Shown: positions 18,643-27,723, numbered from the stretch's first letter. The stretch is 64,000 nucleotides of DNA from DSVQ01 sp964484765 (GCA_964484765.1 CAZAGI010000025.1:1-64000); one strand, 5' to 3'. The notes: a model not told the origin generated them from the letters alone. Program-made: numbers and translations.

Positions 18643-19287
18643 TCACGACAGAATGTCGCCGAGTTCCCGGCGCAGCCGCAAGAGCACGCGCGATTTTGCC
18701 ACTCGCACGGTGCCGGGCTGCATATCGAGATCGCGGGCCACATCCACGGCGGCACGCCCATCAACAACCACGCTCCAGAATGCGCGCCACGTACGTTCGT
18801 GAAACTCTTGCTGGATCGATTCCAATGCTTTACGGAGCAGGTCATTGAGGAGCACGTCATCGTCAGCATCCGCGGGTGACTCCATTTCCAACGAAAGCCG
18901 ACTCAGGTTCACGTCCGGGAATTGCTGCAATTTGAAGGAGGCTTCCGAACCACCGGCCGCATGGGGTTCCCGGAGATGGCGGCGGAAGTGATCGCGGACT
19001 TTGTTGCGGGTGATCACCGACAACCAGCCGCGAAACGTATCAGTCGGACACTCGCTCCGGAAACGATGCAGATGTCCCGCAACGGCCGAGAACACATCCT
19101 GCAACAGGTCCGCGATATCCTGCTCGGCAACACCCCAACGTCGACACCACGACGCCACCAGCGGCGCGTACAATCGCACCAACCGTTCCCAGGCCGCGGG
19201 AACGGCAAGCTTCGCGCCGGCAAGCAGGCTACGGGATGTCGAGCCGCCCGCGCTGCGATTTTGACTTCGACCCGCATCGGAAGTCAT
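18643..19287 (-). CDS. ECF-type sigma factor, overlaps heme kinase gene
   Basis: A 214-residue sigma-70 family protein containing regions 2 and 4 only. Region 2 (about 30-110) includes 'EQDIADLLQDVFSAV' and 'DTFRGWLSVITRNKVRDHF'. Region 4 (about 150-212) ends in the helix-turn-helix 'LDMQPGTVRVAKSRVLLRLR'. The start ATG at 19287 overlaps the stop TGA of the upstream kinase gene (ATGA, 19284-19287), a strong sign of translational coupling. The two proteins are therefore made from one message and probably act together. The acidic 'DADDD' linker between regions is unremarkable. Its target promoters are unknown. Confidence 0.93.
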   Translation of the reverse strand: MTSDAGRSQNRSAGGSTSRSLLAGAKLAVPAAWERLVRLYAPLVASWCRRWGVAEQDIADLLQDVFSAVAGHLHRFRSECPTDTFRGWLSVITRNKVRDHFRRHLREPHAAGGSEASFKLQQFPDVNLSRLSLEMESPADADDDVLLNDLLRKALESIQQEFHERTWRAFWSVVVDGRAAVDVARDLDMQPGTVRVAKSRVLLRLRRELGDILS

Positions 19288-21206
19288 CCGGAGACCCCCT
19301 TTCGGGTTCGTTGGGTGAAGATGGTCACCGCAATGCTGATCACGAAGAGCAGCGACGAAATCACGCCAACCAGCAGGAAAGCCCCTCGCAAACCGATCTG
19401 TGTGTTTTCAATCTCGTGATCGAGCGGACGGACAATCTTCAGCACGCCGACGACTTCCCCTTCCTTCCAGTCTTTTTTAGGGCTGCGGCTATCGGGATGG
19501 TTGTGGCAACCGATGCAGCTTTTTTCCATATGTCGCGCGGAATAGTACAACAGCTTGCGAGACCCGTCGGTGGCGACGAAGCTCGCGTACTCCGATGGCG
19601 GTTCATCAGTGGGATGGGCATGAGTTTCGAGCCATTGCAGGGCCGTGCGGTCGATCTCATTCTGAGGACCGCCGTCCTTGCGATTGGGCCACGGATAGCG
19701 GCTGTAGACACGAACCTCCATGCCGGGATTGCGGCGGCTGATTCGTTCTCCGAGATCGATGGCGAACGTGGCGGGAAGCGGCAGCGCGGGGTGGACGTTG
19801 TGATAGTTCTCTGTGATCGCCACCGTGGTGGTTTGCGGATTGATATCCGAGATTTCCTCGCTGTAGAACCGCCAGACTTCGTCGAGCATCTTCGTTTCCA
19901 GCCGGGCACTTTCCAGCGCCGTTTGCCGGACGAAAAACTCGGACAAACTCGACAAGTAATACAAGCCGGAGATCGAACCCACCAGCACCGCGGCCAACAC
20001 ACTGACAGCGAGCGGATACCGGCGACACCACCGTCCACTCCGTTCCAGATAACCCATCGGTCGGGCGCGGATTGGTTGCCCGGCGAGAAAGAACCGCAGA
20101 TCGGCGGCCAAGTCGCCCGCGGTCTGATACCGCCGCGCGGGCGTCTTACTCATCGCCTTCAGACAAATGACTTCGAGATCGCGCGGCACTTGCGGCGCAA
20201 TCGCCCGCGGCGGACGCGGGTCGTCTTCGAGCACTTGCAGAAGTAACAGCCGACGGTTGCCGTGAAACGGCCGCTCTCCCGACAGCATCTCGTAAAGAAC
20301 CACGCCGAGACTGTAGATGTCGCTGCGGGAGTCGACCTGGTGCGAACTTCCTGCCGCCTGCTCGGGCGACATATATGCGGGAGTGCCGAGAACCTGGCCG
20401 TCGGAGGTCATCGTCGGCTCGCCGGTGTCGCATTTCGCCAACCCGAAGTCCATCAGATGCGCCCGTCCCTGCCGGTCGAGAATGATGTTGGACGGCTTCA
20501 CGTCACGATGAACCACGCCTTGTTCGTGGGCGTACTGCAACGCATCGGCCAGTTCGGCGACGGTTGTCGCAGCTTGATCCGATGGAAACGGTTGTTCCTT
20601 GAGTCGGTTTTCCAGCGTAAGGCCATCGATAAACTCATACACCAGAAACCACACGCCATCTTCGGTCTGACCGGTTTCGTACAACGAGACAATCGCCGGA
20701 TGCTTGAGCTGCGCGGCACTGCGGGCTTCACGCAGAAACCGCTGGGCTTCCTCGCGCGAGGCGAGACTTCCCGCCCGCTGGACTTTCAGCGCCACTTCCC
20801 GTTGCAGCCGCGGATCCCACGCACGGAAGACATAGCCGAACGAGCCGACGCCGAGTTCCGAACGCAACTCAAAACGATCGAGCCGCACATCTCCCTGTAA
20901 GAGACGATGCGCGAGATCCTGCCCGGCGTCCGTAGCGAGATGCGACAACACTTGTCCCGAATGCAGGCATTTCGTCAGCACCTCTTGCGCCAGCGCTTCG
21001 TCGCTTTGCGGTTCAACCGGAGCGGAGAGGGAAAGTCGATGGAGTTGATCAACGAGGATGTCCGCGGAGTCATCCAATCGTTCGAGTTGACGCTGGCAAT
21101 CCGCACAAGTTTCGACATGCGACAACACATCATCCGACCGCGCGACACTGGTCAGGCCGAGTGCCACGTTCCGGAGCAGGTCCAGATCAGGACATTCAGC
21201 AGCCAT
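19284..21206 (-). CDS. Transmembrane Ser/Thr kinase with extracytoplasmic c-type heme sensor (DUF3365-like)
   Basis: A 640-residue protein from ATG 21206; the frame runs 75 codons further up through a repeat element but without coding character. An anti-sigma-like H30-xxx-C34-xx-C37 motif precedes the kinase domain (about 112-375), with glycine loop 119-126, Lys141, HRDVKPSN at 233-240 and DFG at 253-255. Transmembrane helix 1 (about 398-418) leads to a 190-residue loop with a single CIGCH heme c motif at 564-568, resembling the DUF3365/Tll0287-like heme domain. Transmembrane helix 2 (about 609-630) returns to the cytoplasm. The loop should be exported, where cytochrome c maturation attaches heme. 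The sigma gene overlaps its stop codon by 4 bp. A redox- or gas-sensing kinase controlling that sigma factor is the natural inference. Confidence 0.93.
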   Translation of the reverse strand: MAAECPDLDLLRNVALGLTSVARSDDVLSHVETCADCQRQLERLDDSADILVDQLHRLSLSAPVEPQSDEALAQEVLTKCLHSGQVLSHLATDAGQDLAHRLLQGDVRLDRFELRSELGVGSFGYVFRAWDPRLQREVALKVQRAGSLASREEAQRFLREARSAAQLKHPAIVSLYETGQTEDGVWFLVYEFIDGLTLENRLKEQPFPSDQAATTVAELADALQYAHEQGVVHRDVKPSNIILDRQGRAHLMDFGLAKCDTGEPTMTSDGQVLGTPAYMSPEQAAGSSHQVDSRSDIYSLGVVLYEMLSGERPFHGNRRLLLLQVLEDDPRPPRAIAPQVPRDLEVICLKAMSKTPARRYQTAGDLAADLRFFLAGQPIRARPMGYLERSGRWCRRYPLAVSVLAAVLVGSISGLYYLSSLSEFFVRQTALESARLETKMLDEVWRFYSEEISDINPQTTTVAITENYHNVHPALPLPATFAIDLGERISRRNPGMEVRVYSRYPWPNRKDGGPQNEIDRTALQWLETHAHPTDEPPSEYASFVATDGSRKLLYYSARHMEKSCIGCHNHPDSRSPKKDWKEGEVVGVLKIVRPLDHEIENTQIGLRGAFLLVGVISSLLFVISIAVTIFTQRTRKGVSG

Positions 21207-21279
21207 CGGAATTTCCCACAGTTGAACCGTCCGATCAGTATTTCGTAGCAGCTTAGACAAGACCAGCGTGGACAATATC

Positions 21280-21388
21280 CCTTCTCGCCCGTCTGCCGGG
21301 GAGAAGGTGGCCGATAGGCCGGATGAGGGGGTGATCGCTTCAATACATCCCCTCACCCTAACCCTCTCCCCGCGGACGGGGGAGAGGG
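21280..21388. repeat. Dispersed repeat of the CCCTCACCCTAACCCTCTCCCC type
   Basis: Two hairpins, CCTTCTC/GAGAAGG (21280-21286 with 21301-21307) and CCCTCTCCCC/GGGGAGAGGG (21362-21371 with 21379-21388), flank a spacer. The central motif CCCCTCACCCTAACCCTCTC is familiar as a dispersed intergenic repeat in many bacterial genomes. It lies in the leader of the heme kinase gene. Confidence 0.6.
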
Positions 21389-21463
21389 GACCAGAGTCGC
21401 TTGTCGCAGAATAGCTGGTTTTCGAAGACAAGAAGCCGAACCTCTATCTATCATAACCACAAG

Positions 21464-21508
21464 GCGTTACACGAAAGCGACTGTTCCGGCAGCATTTCCG
21501 TGTAACGC
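21464..21508. promoter_or_regulatory. 10-bp inverted repeat upstream of the Tat-exported protein, possible operator
   Basis: GCGTTACACG (21464-21473) and its exact complement CGTGTAACGC (21499-21508) are separated by 25 bp. They lie about 130 bp before the ATG at 21635. The symmetry could mark a dimeric regulator site or an RNA leader stem. Confidence 0.35.
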
Positions 21509-21634
21509 TGCTGCGTTCTAGAACATGGGCCACTCGAACGGCCTGTATCGATTGGCTTTCGGCGATTGCCCGCAAAGCGATCTCTCCGAAGCCGATCCTG
21601 ACTATCCCGTCCCGTTTCGCGAATGGAGCCTCCC

Positions 21635-23185
21635 ATGACGCCTGTGAATCGTCGCGCTTTTCTGTCGGATGTTGGACGTGGCATGCTGGTCGCCGGAATT
21701 GGTGTCTCGGTGGCCAACGATCTGGGATTCTCAACCGCCTTCGCCGATCGCGGGCCGGAAAGCCTGAAGCTGGGACCCTACGAATCGCTGGTCGACCTGC
21801 TTCGCAGCACGCCCCCGGACCAACTGCAGCCGATTCTGATCGCGAAACTCAAAGCGGGTGAAGTCGACAACAAGCAACTCATCTCGGCAGCCGCGCTGGC
21901 CAATGCCGAAGCCTTCGGCGGACAGGATTACGTCGGCTATCACACTGCGATGGCGATGCTCCCCGCGTTGAGCATGGCGAAAATGCTCCCCGCTGAACGG
22001 CAGGCGCTCCCCGTCCTGAAGGTGTTGTACCGCAACTCGCAGCAATGCCAGCAGCACGGCGGTGCCTCGAAGGCCACCTTGATGGCGCTGCATGCCGCCG
22101 AACACTCTGCCGAAGGGGACATGGGACTGAAGATTCGCGAGGCGTGTCGCAACGCCGACATGAGCGCCGCCGAAGCGTTGTTCGGCAGCATGACCAACGC
22201 CTCACCGCAGGAATGCTTCAACGCACTGCAACCCGCGGTCCAGGACGACATCAACGTCCACCGCTTCGTGTTCGCGCACCGCACCTACGGCATGATCAAC
22301 CTGCTGGGGCCCGAGTATGCCCATACGCTGCTGCGACAGTCGGTGCGGCAGATGGTCGATTTCGAGCAGCAACACAAGAGCCGCCAACATCCCGACAACC
22401 CGATTCGCGCGCTCCTTCCCAAACTGCTCGATCAGTACAAGCTGATCGGCATGACGCCCGGCAAGAAGAATCTCAGTGATACCGAGATCGATGCCCTGGC
22501 CCGCACGATCTACAACGGCCCTCCGGCCCGCTCGGCCGATGCCGTCGCCGCGGCGCTGGCCGATGGCGTGGACGTGGAAGTCGTCGGTGAAGCGGTTTCG
22601 CTCGCTTCCAACATGCTGGTGCTGCGGCAAGGTGCCGACCGTTGGCGGACGCACGGTGATTCGGCCGGCGTACACTCGACCGACGCCACGAATGCCTTCC
22701 GCAACATGGCCCGCAATACCGACGCCCGCCACGGCATCGCCGGGATGATCGTCGCGGCGTATCACAGCGCCAGCCATGAAGCCTTCAAAGGCGAAGCGTA
22801 TCCGCTCGACGAACATCGCCAGACGATCAAGGTCACCGACGCCGCCGGACTGCTCGCCGAATGCGAAGTCGCGGTGAAAGCCAACGATCAGGGTCGCGCC
22901 TCGGCGGCGATTCAGATTTACGGCGAACAGGGCCATCCCGTCGACGGCGTCTTCAAGACGTTGATCAAATACACGATCAGCGAAGACGGCCGGTTGCACG
23001 GCGAGAAATTCTTCCACACGGTCGGCGAAGAATTCCGTGCCACGCGGCCTGCGTTCCGCTGGCGGCAGATCACCGCCTTGGCCCGCGTCACCGCCAGCTC
23101 CTACGGCTACAACCGTGAAGACAAGCACGGCTTCCACGCCGCCGGTTACGAAGATGCCTGCCAACGGCTGGGAATCGAAGCCTGA
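21635..23185 (+). CDS. Tat-exported protein of unknown function
   Basis: A 516-residue protein. The N-terminus is a twin-arginine signal (NRRAFLSDVGRGMLVAGIGV, about residues 4-23). The mature protein is almost entirely predicted helix and rich in Ala, His and Met. It has a notable His-rich middle ('GVHSTDATNAFRNMARNTDARHGIAG' region, about 345-370) and a conserved-looking 'AYHSASHEAF' stretch. Tat export often means a cofactor is inserted before secretion, and clustered His residues could bind a metal. I do not recognise the family. ATG 21635 has a GGAG six bases upstream; an ATG four codons earlier overlaps that site and is less likely. A strong hairpin follows the stop, so it is probably a single-gene transcript. 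Codon use is strongly C-ending, as in well-expressed genes. Confidence 0.88.
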   Translation: MTPVNRRAFLSDVGRGMLVAGIGVSVANDLGFSTAFADRGPESLKLGPYESLVDLLRSTPPDQLQPILIAKLKAGEVDNKQLISAAALANAEAFGGQDYVGYHTAMAMLPALSMAKMLPAERQALPVLKVLYRNSQQCQQHGGASKATLMALHAAEHSAEGDMGLKIREACRNADMSAAEALFGSMTNASPQECFNALQPAVQDDINVHRFVFAHRTYGMINLLGPEYAHTLLRQSVRQMVDFEQQHKSRQHPDNPIRALLPKLLDQYKLIGMTPGKKNLSDTEIDALARTIYNGPPARSADAVAAALADGVDVEVVGEAVSLASNMLVLRQGADRWRTHGDSAGVHSTDATNAFRNMARNTDARHGIAGMIVAAYHSASHEAFKGEAYPLDEHRQTIKVTDAAGLLAECEVAVKANDQGRASAAIQIYGEQGHPVDGVFKTLIKYTISEDGRLHGEKFFHTVGEEFRATRPAFRWRQITALARVTASSYGYNREDKHGFHAAGYEDACQRLGIEA

Positions 23186-23226
23186 TAAGGGCATTCCAAG
23201 CCGAGCCTCTTTCTTCAATGAAGCCC

Positions 23227-23261
23227 CCCGGATGCCGGGCGTTTTTCGCTCGGCATCCGGG
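23227..23261 (+). terminator. Strong hairpin after the Tat-exported protein
   Basis: CCCGGATGCCGGGCG (23227-23241) pairs with CGCTCGGCATCCGGG (23247-23261) over 15 bp with one G-T wobble and a TTTTT loop. It starts 41 bp after the stop codon at 23185. It lacks a downstream T-run but its strength and position suit a terminator. Confidence 0.6.
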
Positions 23262-23436
23262 CATTTCAGGCCGCAACGACACGACATCGAAACTGAAGGA
23301 AGTTGAAGCGACTCCAAGAATCATTGAGACGGCCAGCGCCATCTGACAGAATCGCTATACTTGCCTTCGCTGCGGCGACAGTTCGGAGACATCGCCGGCA
23401 CCTGGCCGAGTTCAGCAGCTCATCGGGGAGCACCAG

Positions 23437-26400
23437 ATGGCGATCGACTATGACTTCTTTGTCTCCTATGCACGGGTCGACAACCAGCACGGTTACATCA
23501 AAGCCTTTGTGGACGGCATCGTCGCAGAGCATCAGCGCTTCACCGGCGGGCGAACGCTGAACTATTTCTTTGACACCAGCGACATCCCGAACTTCGCATC
23601 GTGGGAACTGGAAATCTTCCAAAAGCATCTGGTGAAAGCCCGGTTGTTCCTGGCGTTTCTTTCCCCGGCCTACTTTGCCAGCGACATCTGCCGCCGAGAG
23701 TGGCGGGCCTGGATTGATCGTGAAATTGCCATCCATGTCCTAGGGGATGGTGCGGCGCCCATCTATTTCATCGAAGTGCCGGGAATGTATTCGAAGCCGA
23801 TGCTCTCGGAACACGAAGTCGCTCGAAGAGTTGCGGAATTATGTCAACGGGAACAAAAGGACCGCTTCCTGAAGGAGACCGGACAGGTTGTCAGTGAAGT
23901 CCGCCGCCGCCAGCTTGTGGCTCGGTTCGTGGATAACATTGTGCAGCCTTTCCAGGAAGCGGGCCGCACAGCGCTGCAAGCCGCGGATTTGCAAGACACG
24001 TTGAGTCGCCTGGCGAAAGATCTCGATCGACGATCGCAGGAGGTGCTCAATGCCAGCGCGAGCGACTGTGAAGTCCGCGCCTACAATCGTCGATTTACAG
24101 GCCGACATCAGGAGCTACTCGATCTCCGCAAACGGCTGACCGACAATGGCACCGGTGTCGTCGCGGGCATTCACGGTCTCGGCGGAATCGGCAAGACCGA
24201 ACTCGCCATTACCTATGCGCATGCCTTCGGCAGCGTCTATCCGGGCGGTCGTTATTACATCCCTTGCGAATACAAGACCAGTCTTCAAGACGCCATGCTG
24301 CACTTGGGTGAGTACACCGCATTTCATCGTTACATCAAAGACGAAGAGCGTAAAAACTCTACCGATTATTTTGCCGCCATTCGTCGAACGCTGAAGATCC
24401 GCCTCACTTCACTGGGTCGAGTACTGCTCATTCTGGACAATGTCACACAGCCGGATCTCGTGTCTCACGAACAGACAGACTGCTTAACTTCCCTCGGGGG
24501 AGAATTGCACCTGCTGGCCACAACGAGGCTCGCACCAAGCCCCGGATCGTCGTGGATCATCCTCGGCGAGTTGAATCCCGAAGACGCCCTGGCACTCTTG
24601 GAACGCTATCGACGATTTGAAAATGATTCCGAGCAGGTCGCGGCGCAAACAATTGTGAAAAAACTCGGAGGGTTTACGCTGGCCATCGAACTGGTCGCGG
24701 CCAATCTGGCCGCTCATCCGAGCGCAACCTACTCCAGCATGGCAGAATCGATCGGACTCGATGATCTCGACCTGCTCGCGGAAGATCAGAATCTTAAGCT
24801 TCGCGAACACAACCATGAACGCCGACTGAACGCGATTTTAGGGCCGACATTGGCGTCGCTATCAGCGGAACAACGCCGAACCATGGAGTATGCGGCATTC
24901 TTGCCGCCCGACATGACTCCGCTGCCGTGGCTCAAGGAACTGGTGACTTCCGACTTCCCCGAATTGCGGCAACACGATCGCTTGAAAGGCGATCCCTGGG
25001 AGAACATTTGCGATTGGCTCGTCCGGCTCGGACTCTTCACTCGGCTGGAAGAGGCGGACACAAACCGACGCATCGTTCGCGTCCATCGCCTGGTTCAGGC
25101 GGTCCTGTATCGGGAGTTGCCGCAAGACGAGTTTGACGCTCGTGATCGCCGAATCCGATCACTCATCGAAGCCCGTGAGGCAGCCTTGTCAGAAGCTGCC
25201 AACCTGGTGGAATTGCGGTGGGAGGTCGACCCGCTCGACGCGATGGCCAGTTCCTGGGACGAGACCGATGATCCCTGGGCCGCATGGCTGCTCAACTCTG
25301 TCGGCGAGCTCTGGCATCAATTGGCGGCCTGGTCGCGAGCAGAGCCGAGATTTCGTCGCGCATTGGTGCTGGCCCAGCAATCCGATGGTTCGACCACGAG
25401 CGTGCACGATGTGGCGCGACTCTTGCGCAGGGCGAAACGCCGCGGGACGGAATCGCTGTTCACGGAACTGGCGTTTGCTGGAGTCAGTTCACGCGTTCCG
25501 CCTAAACCACAAAGTGTCGCCAAGTGCATGAATAATCTCGCCCTCGTACTCCTGGAACAAGGGCATTACCAACAAGCCGAGCCCCTATTCTGTTCCGCAC
25601 TGACCCGCGATGAACAAACACTGGGCCCTGATCACCCCCACGTTGCCACTCGGCTTGTCAGCTTGGCATCGCTGCTCAAAGACACAAACCGTATTGAAGA
25701 AGCAGAGCAGCACCTGCGAAGGGCGCTCTCGATTTATGAGCGCCATTTTGGGAAGGATCATCCGCACGTCGCGACCGCTCTCAATAATTTGTCCGACCTG
25801 CTTTTGCATGAGAATCGGCTTCAGGAAGCGGAGCCGCTTATCCGGCGCAATCTCGCGATACTGGAGACACACTACGGACCAGACCACCACAAACTTGCTG
25901 CATCGCTGAGCAACCTGGCAGCTTTCCTGTTGCGATCGAACCGCCTCGATGAGGCAGAAACGGTAATGCGGCGAGTCTTATCGCTCGATGAACAGTTTCA
26001 TGGTGCGGATCATCCCAATGTCGCCGGCAGCCTCAATAATCTCGCTCACTTGCTGGTGCGGAATCACCGCTACAAAGAAGCGGAGCCGTTGAGGCGACGG
26101 GCGCTGGCCATCGACGAACAAGCGTATGGGCCGAAGCATCCCGACGTCGCCCGCGATCTCAACAACCTGGGCGAATTGCTGCTGTTGACGCAACGACACG
26201 AAGAAGCCGAGCCATTGTTGCGTCGTGCGGCACAAATCATCGAAGCAGCCCTAGGGACGGATGATCCGCATCTCTCGATTATCTTGAATAACCTGACGTC
26301 ACTGCTGCAAGCGACGAATCGCGAAGTCGAAGCAGAGTCGCTATTGCGGCAGATCTTGAAGTCCCATGAGCAGCACTTGCGGCCGGACCATCCCGAAATT

Positions 26401-27657
26401 GTGAAAGCACTCACCAGTTTGGCGCGGCTCCTCGAAACAACCAGCCGGCCGCAAGATGCCGAACTCTTGTTGAGAAGAGCCATCGCCCTTGCAGAAAGTT
26501 CCAACGCGGTCGCAGAGTCGGAACTGACGGCCGTTCGATCATGTCTGGCTTCAGTTCTGGTGACCCTGAATCGCGCCGAAGAGGCACTGCCGATTGCGAA
26601 GCAAGTCCTGGCCTCAGATCTCGCAACGTTTGACGAGCACGACACCTTCATTGCCGGAAATCTGATGGCGCTGGGGCTGGCCTTTCAAGCTTTGCACCGA
26701 CGCGACGACGCCGAGCAGTTGATGCGGCGGTCGCTCGCCATCCACGAGAGATGTTATGGCGAGACAAATCGCGCCGTCGCGCGCGATCGGAACAATCTGG
26801 CGCTGTTGCTGATGGAGAAGAACCGGCTGGATGAAGCCGAGGCGTTGCTCCGCAGTGCGTTGACCATTATGGAAAATGTCTATTCCAAAGGTGACCCGCA
26901 GATTGCACTCGCGCTTAACAGCCTGGCGATCTTGTTGAGACGGAAGAATGATCTCACAGGGTCCGAAGCACTCCTGCGCCGGGCGCTCACGATTGTCGAA
27001 CAAAGTCTCGGCCCGGACGACCCCGAAGTCGCTCGCGAACTTTGTTTTCTCGCACAAGTGCTATGCGCTCGTGGGAGTCAAGCAGAAGCGGTCCCACTTT
27101 TTCGGCGGGCTTGGGCCATCTATGAGAAAGAAAACTCACCGCTGGATTCCAATCTGAATGAGCTATTAACAAACTTCGCACAGCTCCTTTTAAGAACAAA
27201 ACAGCTTTCTGAAGCAGAAACGCTGCTGCGACGACATTTACAACTGTGCGAACGCTCACCCGGACAGCATGATCGAATGATGGTGCAGCTCCTGAACCGG
27301 TTGGCGGAACTCCTCATCGCCACACATCGGCAAGACGAAATTGAACCGCTACTGCGGCGGATCGTCGACATTCTGGAGCGCACACCCGGCACATCTGAAT
27401 CGGATCTTGCCGCCGCGTTCACAAATCTTGGTCATATGGTTTACTCCACAGGACGTCATGAGGAAGCCGAACCGCTGTTGCGGCGCGCCATGTCTTGTCT
27501 TTGTCGGGCGTCTCGAGCAAGCGGGCGGGCTCATCCGCAAATCAATCAAGTGTTTCAGATCTACTGGAGCTTGCTGGCGCAGCTGCAGATCCCTGAGATG
27601 CAACGGGTTGCGACCTTAACGAAGCTCGGGTTTGACCCGAATTGGCTGCAGGATTAA
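23437..27657 (+). CDS. TIR-NTPase (STAND/NB-ARC-like)-TPR protein
   Basis: A 1406-residue NLR-like protein. Residues about 1-160 form a TIR domain, with 'YDFFVSYARVD' at the first strand and 'SPAYFASDICRREW' in which Glu88 sits where NAD-cleaving TIR domains keep their catalytic Glu. Residues about 215-560 form a signal-transduction NTPase, with Walker A GLGGIGKT at 247-254, Walker B VLLILDN at 329-335, an 'ATTR' sensor at 361-364 and a 'GGFTLAIEL' segment like the GLPL motif. From about residue 690 to 1390 there are some 15 kinesin-light-chain-type 42-residue TPRs of the form 'AEPLLRRAL.I.E...G.DHP.VA..LNNLA.LL'. No signal peptide or membrane helix is seen. Related proteins act as sensors in anti-phage defence, but that role is not shown here. 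No other defence gene is adjacent. Confidence 0.93.
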   Translation: MAIDYDFFVSYARVDNQHGYIKAFVDGIVAEHQRFTGGRTLNYFFDTSDIPNFASWELEIFQKHLVKARLFLAFLSPAYFASDICRREWRAWIDREIAIHVLGDGAAPIYFIEVPGMYSKPMLSEHEVARRVAELCQREQKDRFLKETGQVVSEVRRRQLVARFVDNIVQPFQEAGRTALQAADLQDTLSRLAKDLDRRSQEVLNASASDCEVRAYNRRFTGRHQELLDLRKRLTDNGTGVVAGIHGLGGIGKTELAITYAHAFGSVYPGGRYYIPCEYKTSLQDAMLHLGEYTAFHRYIKDEERKNSTDYFAAIRRTLKIRLTSLGRVLLILDNVTQPDLVSHEQTDCLTSLGGELHLLATTRLAPSPGSSWIILGELNPEDALALLERYRRFENDSEQVAAQTIVKKLGGFTLAIELVAANLAAHPSATYSSMAESIGLDDLDLLAEDQNLKLREHNHERRLNAILGPTLASLSAEQRRTMEYAAFLPPDMTPLPWLKELVTSDFPELRQHDRLKGDPWENICDWLVRLGLFTRLEEADTNRRIVRVHRLVQAVLYRELPQDEFDARDRRIRSLIEAREAALSEAANLVELRWEVDPLDAMASSWDETDDPWAAWLLNSVGELWHQLAAWSRAEPRFRRALVLAQQSDGSTTSVHDVARLLRRAKRRGTESLFTELAFAGVSSRVPPKPQSVAKCMNNLALVLLEQGHYQQAEPLFCSALTRDEQTLGPDHPHVATRLVSLASLLKDTNRIEEAEQHLRRALSIYERHFGKDHPHVATALNNLSDLLLHENRLQEAEPLIRRNLAILETHYGPDHHKLAASLSNLAAFLLRSNRLDEAETVMRRVLSLDEQFHGADHPNVAGSLNNLAHLLVRNHRYKEAEPLRRRALAIDEQAYGPKHPDVARDLNNLGELLLLTQRHEEAEPLLRRAAQIIEAALGTDDPHLSIILNNLTSLLQATNREVEAESLLRQILKSHEQHLRPDHPEIVKALTSLARLLETTSRPQDAELLLRRAIALAESSNAVAESELTAVRSCLASVLVTLNRAEEALPIAKQVLASDLATFDEHDTFIAGNLMALGLAFQALHRRDDAEQLMRRSLAIHERCYGETNRAVARDRNNLALLLMEKNRLDEAEALLRSALTIMENVYSKGDPQIALALNSLAILLRRKNDLTGSEALLRRALTIVEQSLGPDDPEVARELCFLAQVLCARGSQAEAVPLFRRAWAIYEKENSPLDSNLNELLTNFAQLLLRTKQLSEAETLLRRHLQLCERSPGQHDRMMVQLLNRLAELLIATHRQDEIEPLLRRIVDILERTPGTSESDLAAAFTNLGHMVYSTGRHEEAEPLLRRAMSCLCRASRASGRAHPQINQVFQIYWSLLAQLQIPEMQRVATLTKLGFDPNWLQD

Positions 27658-27723
27658 TGGAGTCGCTAAGGAACCGCTGTGGGCCCCTTCGCCACCACGG
27701 CTCGCTTATTCAATGTGTGGACT

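Larger units (their letters stand above)
21207..21634. other. Divergent intergenic region with a repeat element and an inverted repeat
   Basis: This region holds the start side of the heme kinase (minus) and of the Tat-exported protein at 21635 (plus). A non-coding repeat element (21280-21388) and a separate 10-bp inverted repeat (21464-21508) lie in it. No gene is evident. AT-rich sequence near 21441-21458 could be a promoter but no clear boxes are visible. Confidence 0.5.

Noticed and set aside
21207..21431. N-terminal extension of the heme kinase through the repeat element
   Set aside because: The added 75 residues translate repeat hairpins and are not protein-like; ATG 21206 fits the domain start.
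22202..23317. Minus-strand open frame of 371 codons
   Set aside because: It lies opposite the Tat-exported gene with strongly C-ending codons, and runs through that gene's terminator. The translation has no domain character.
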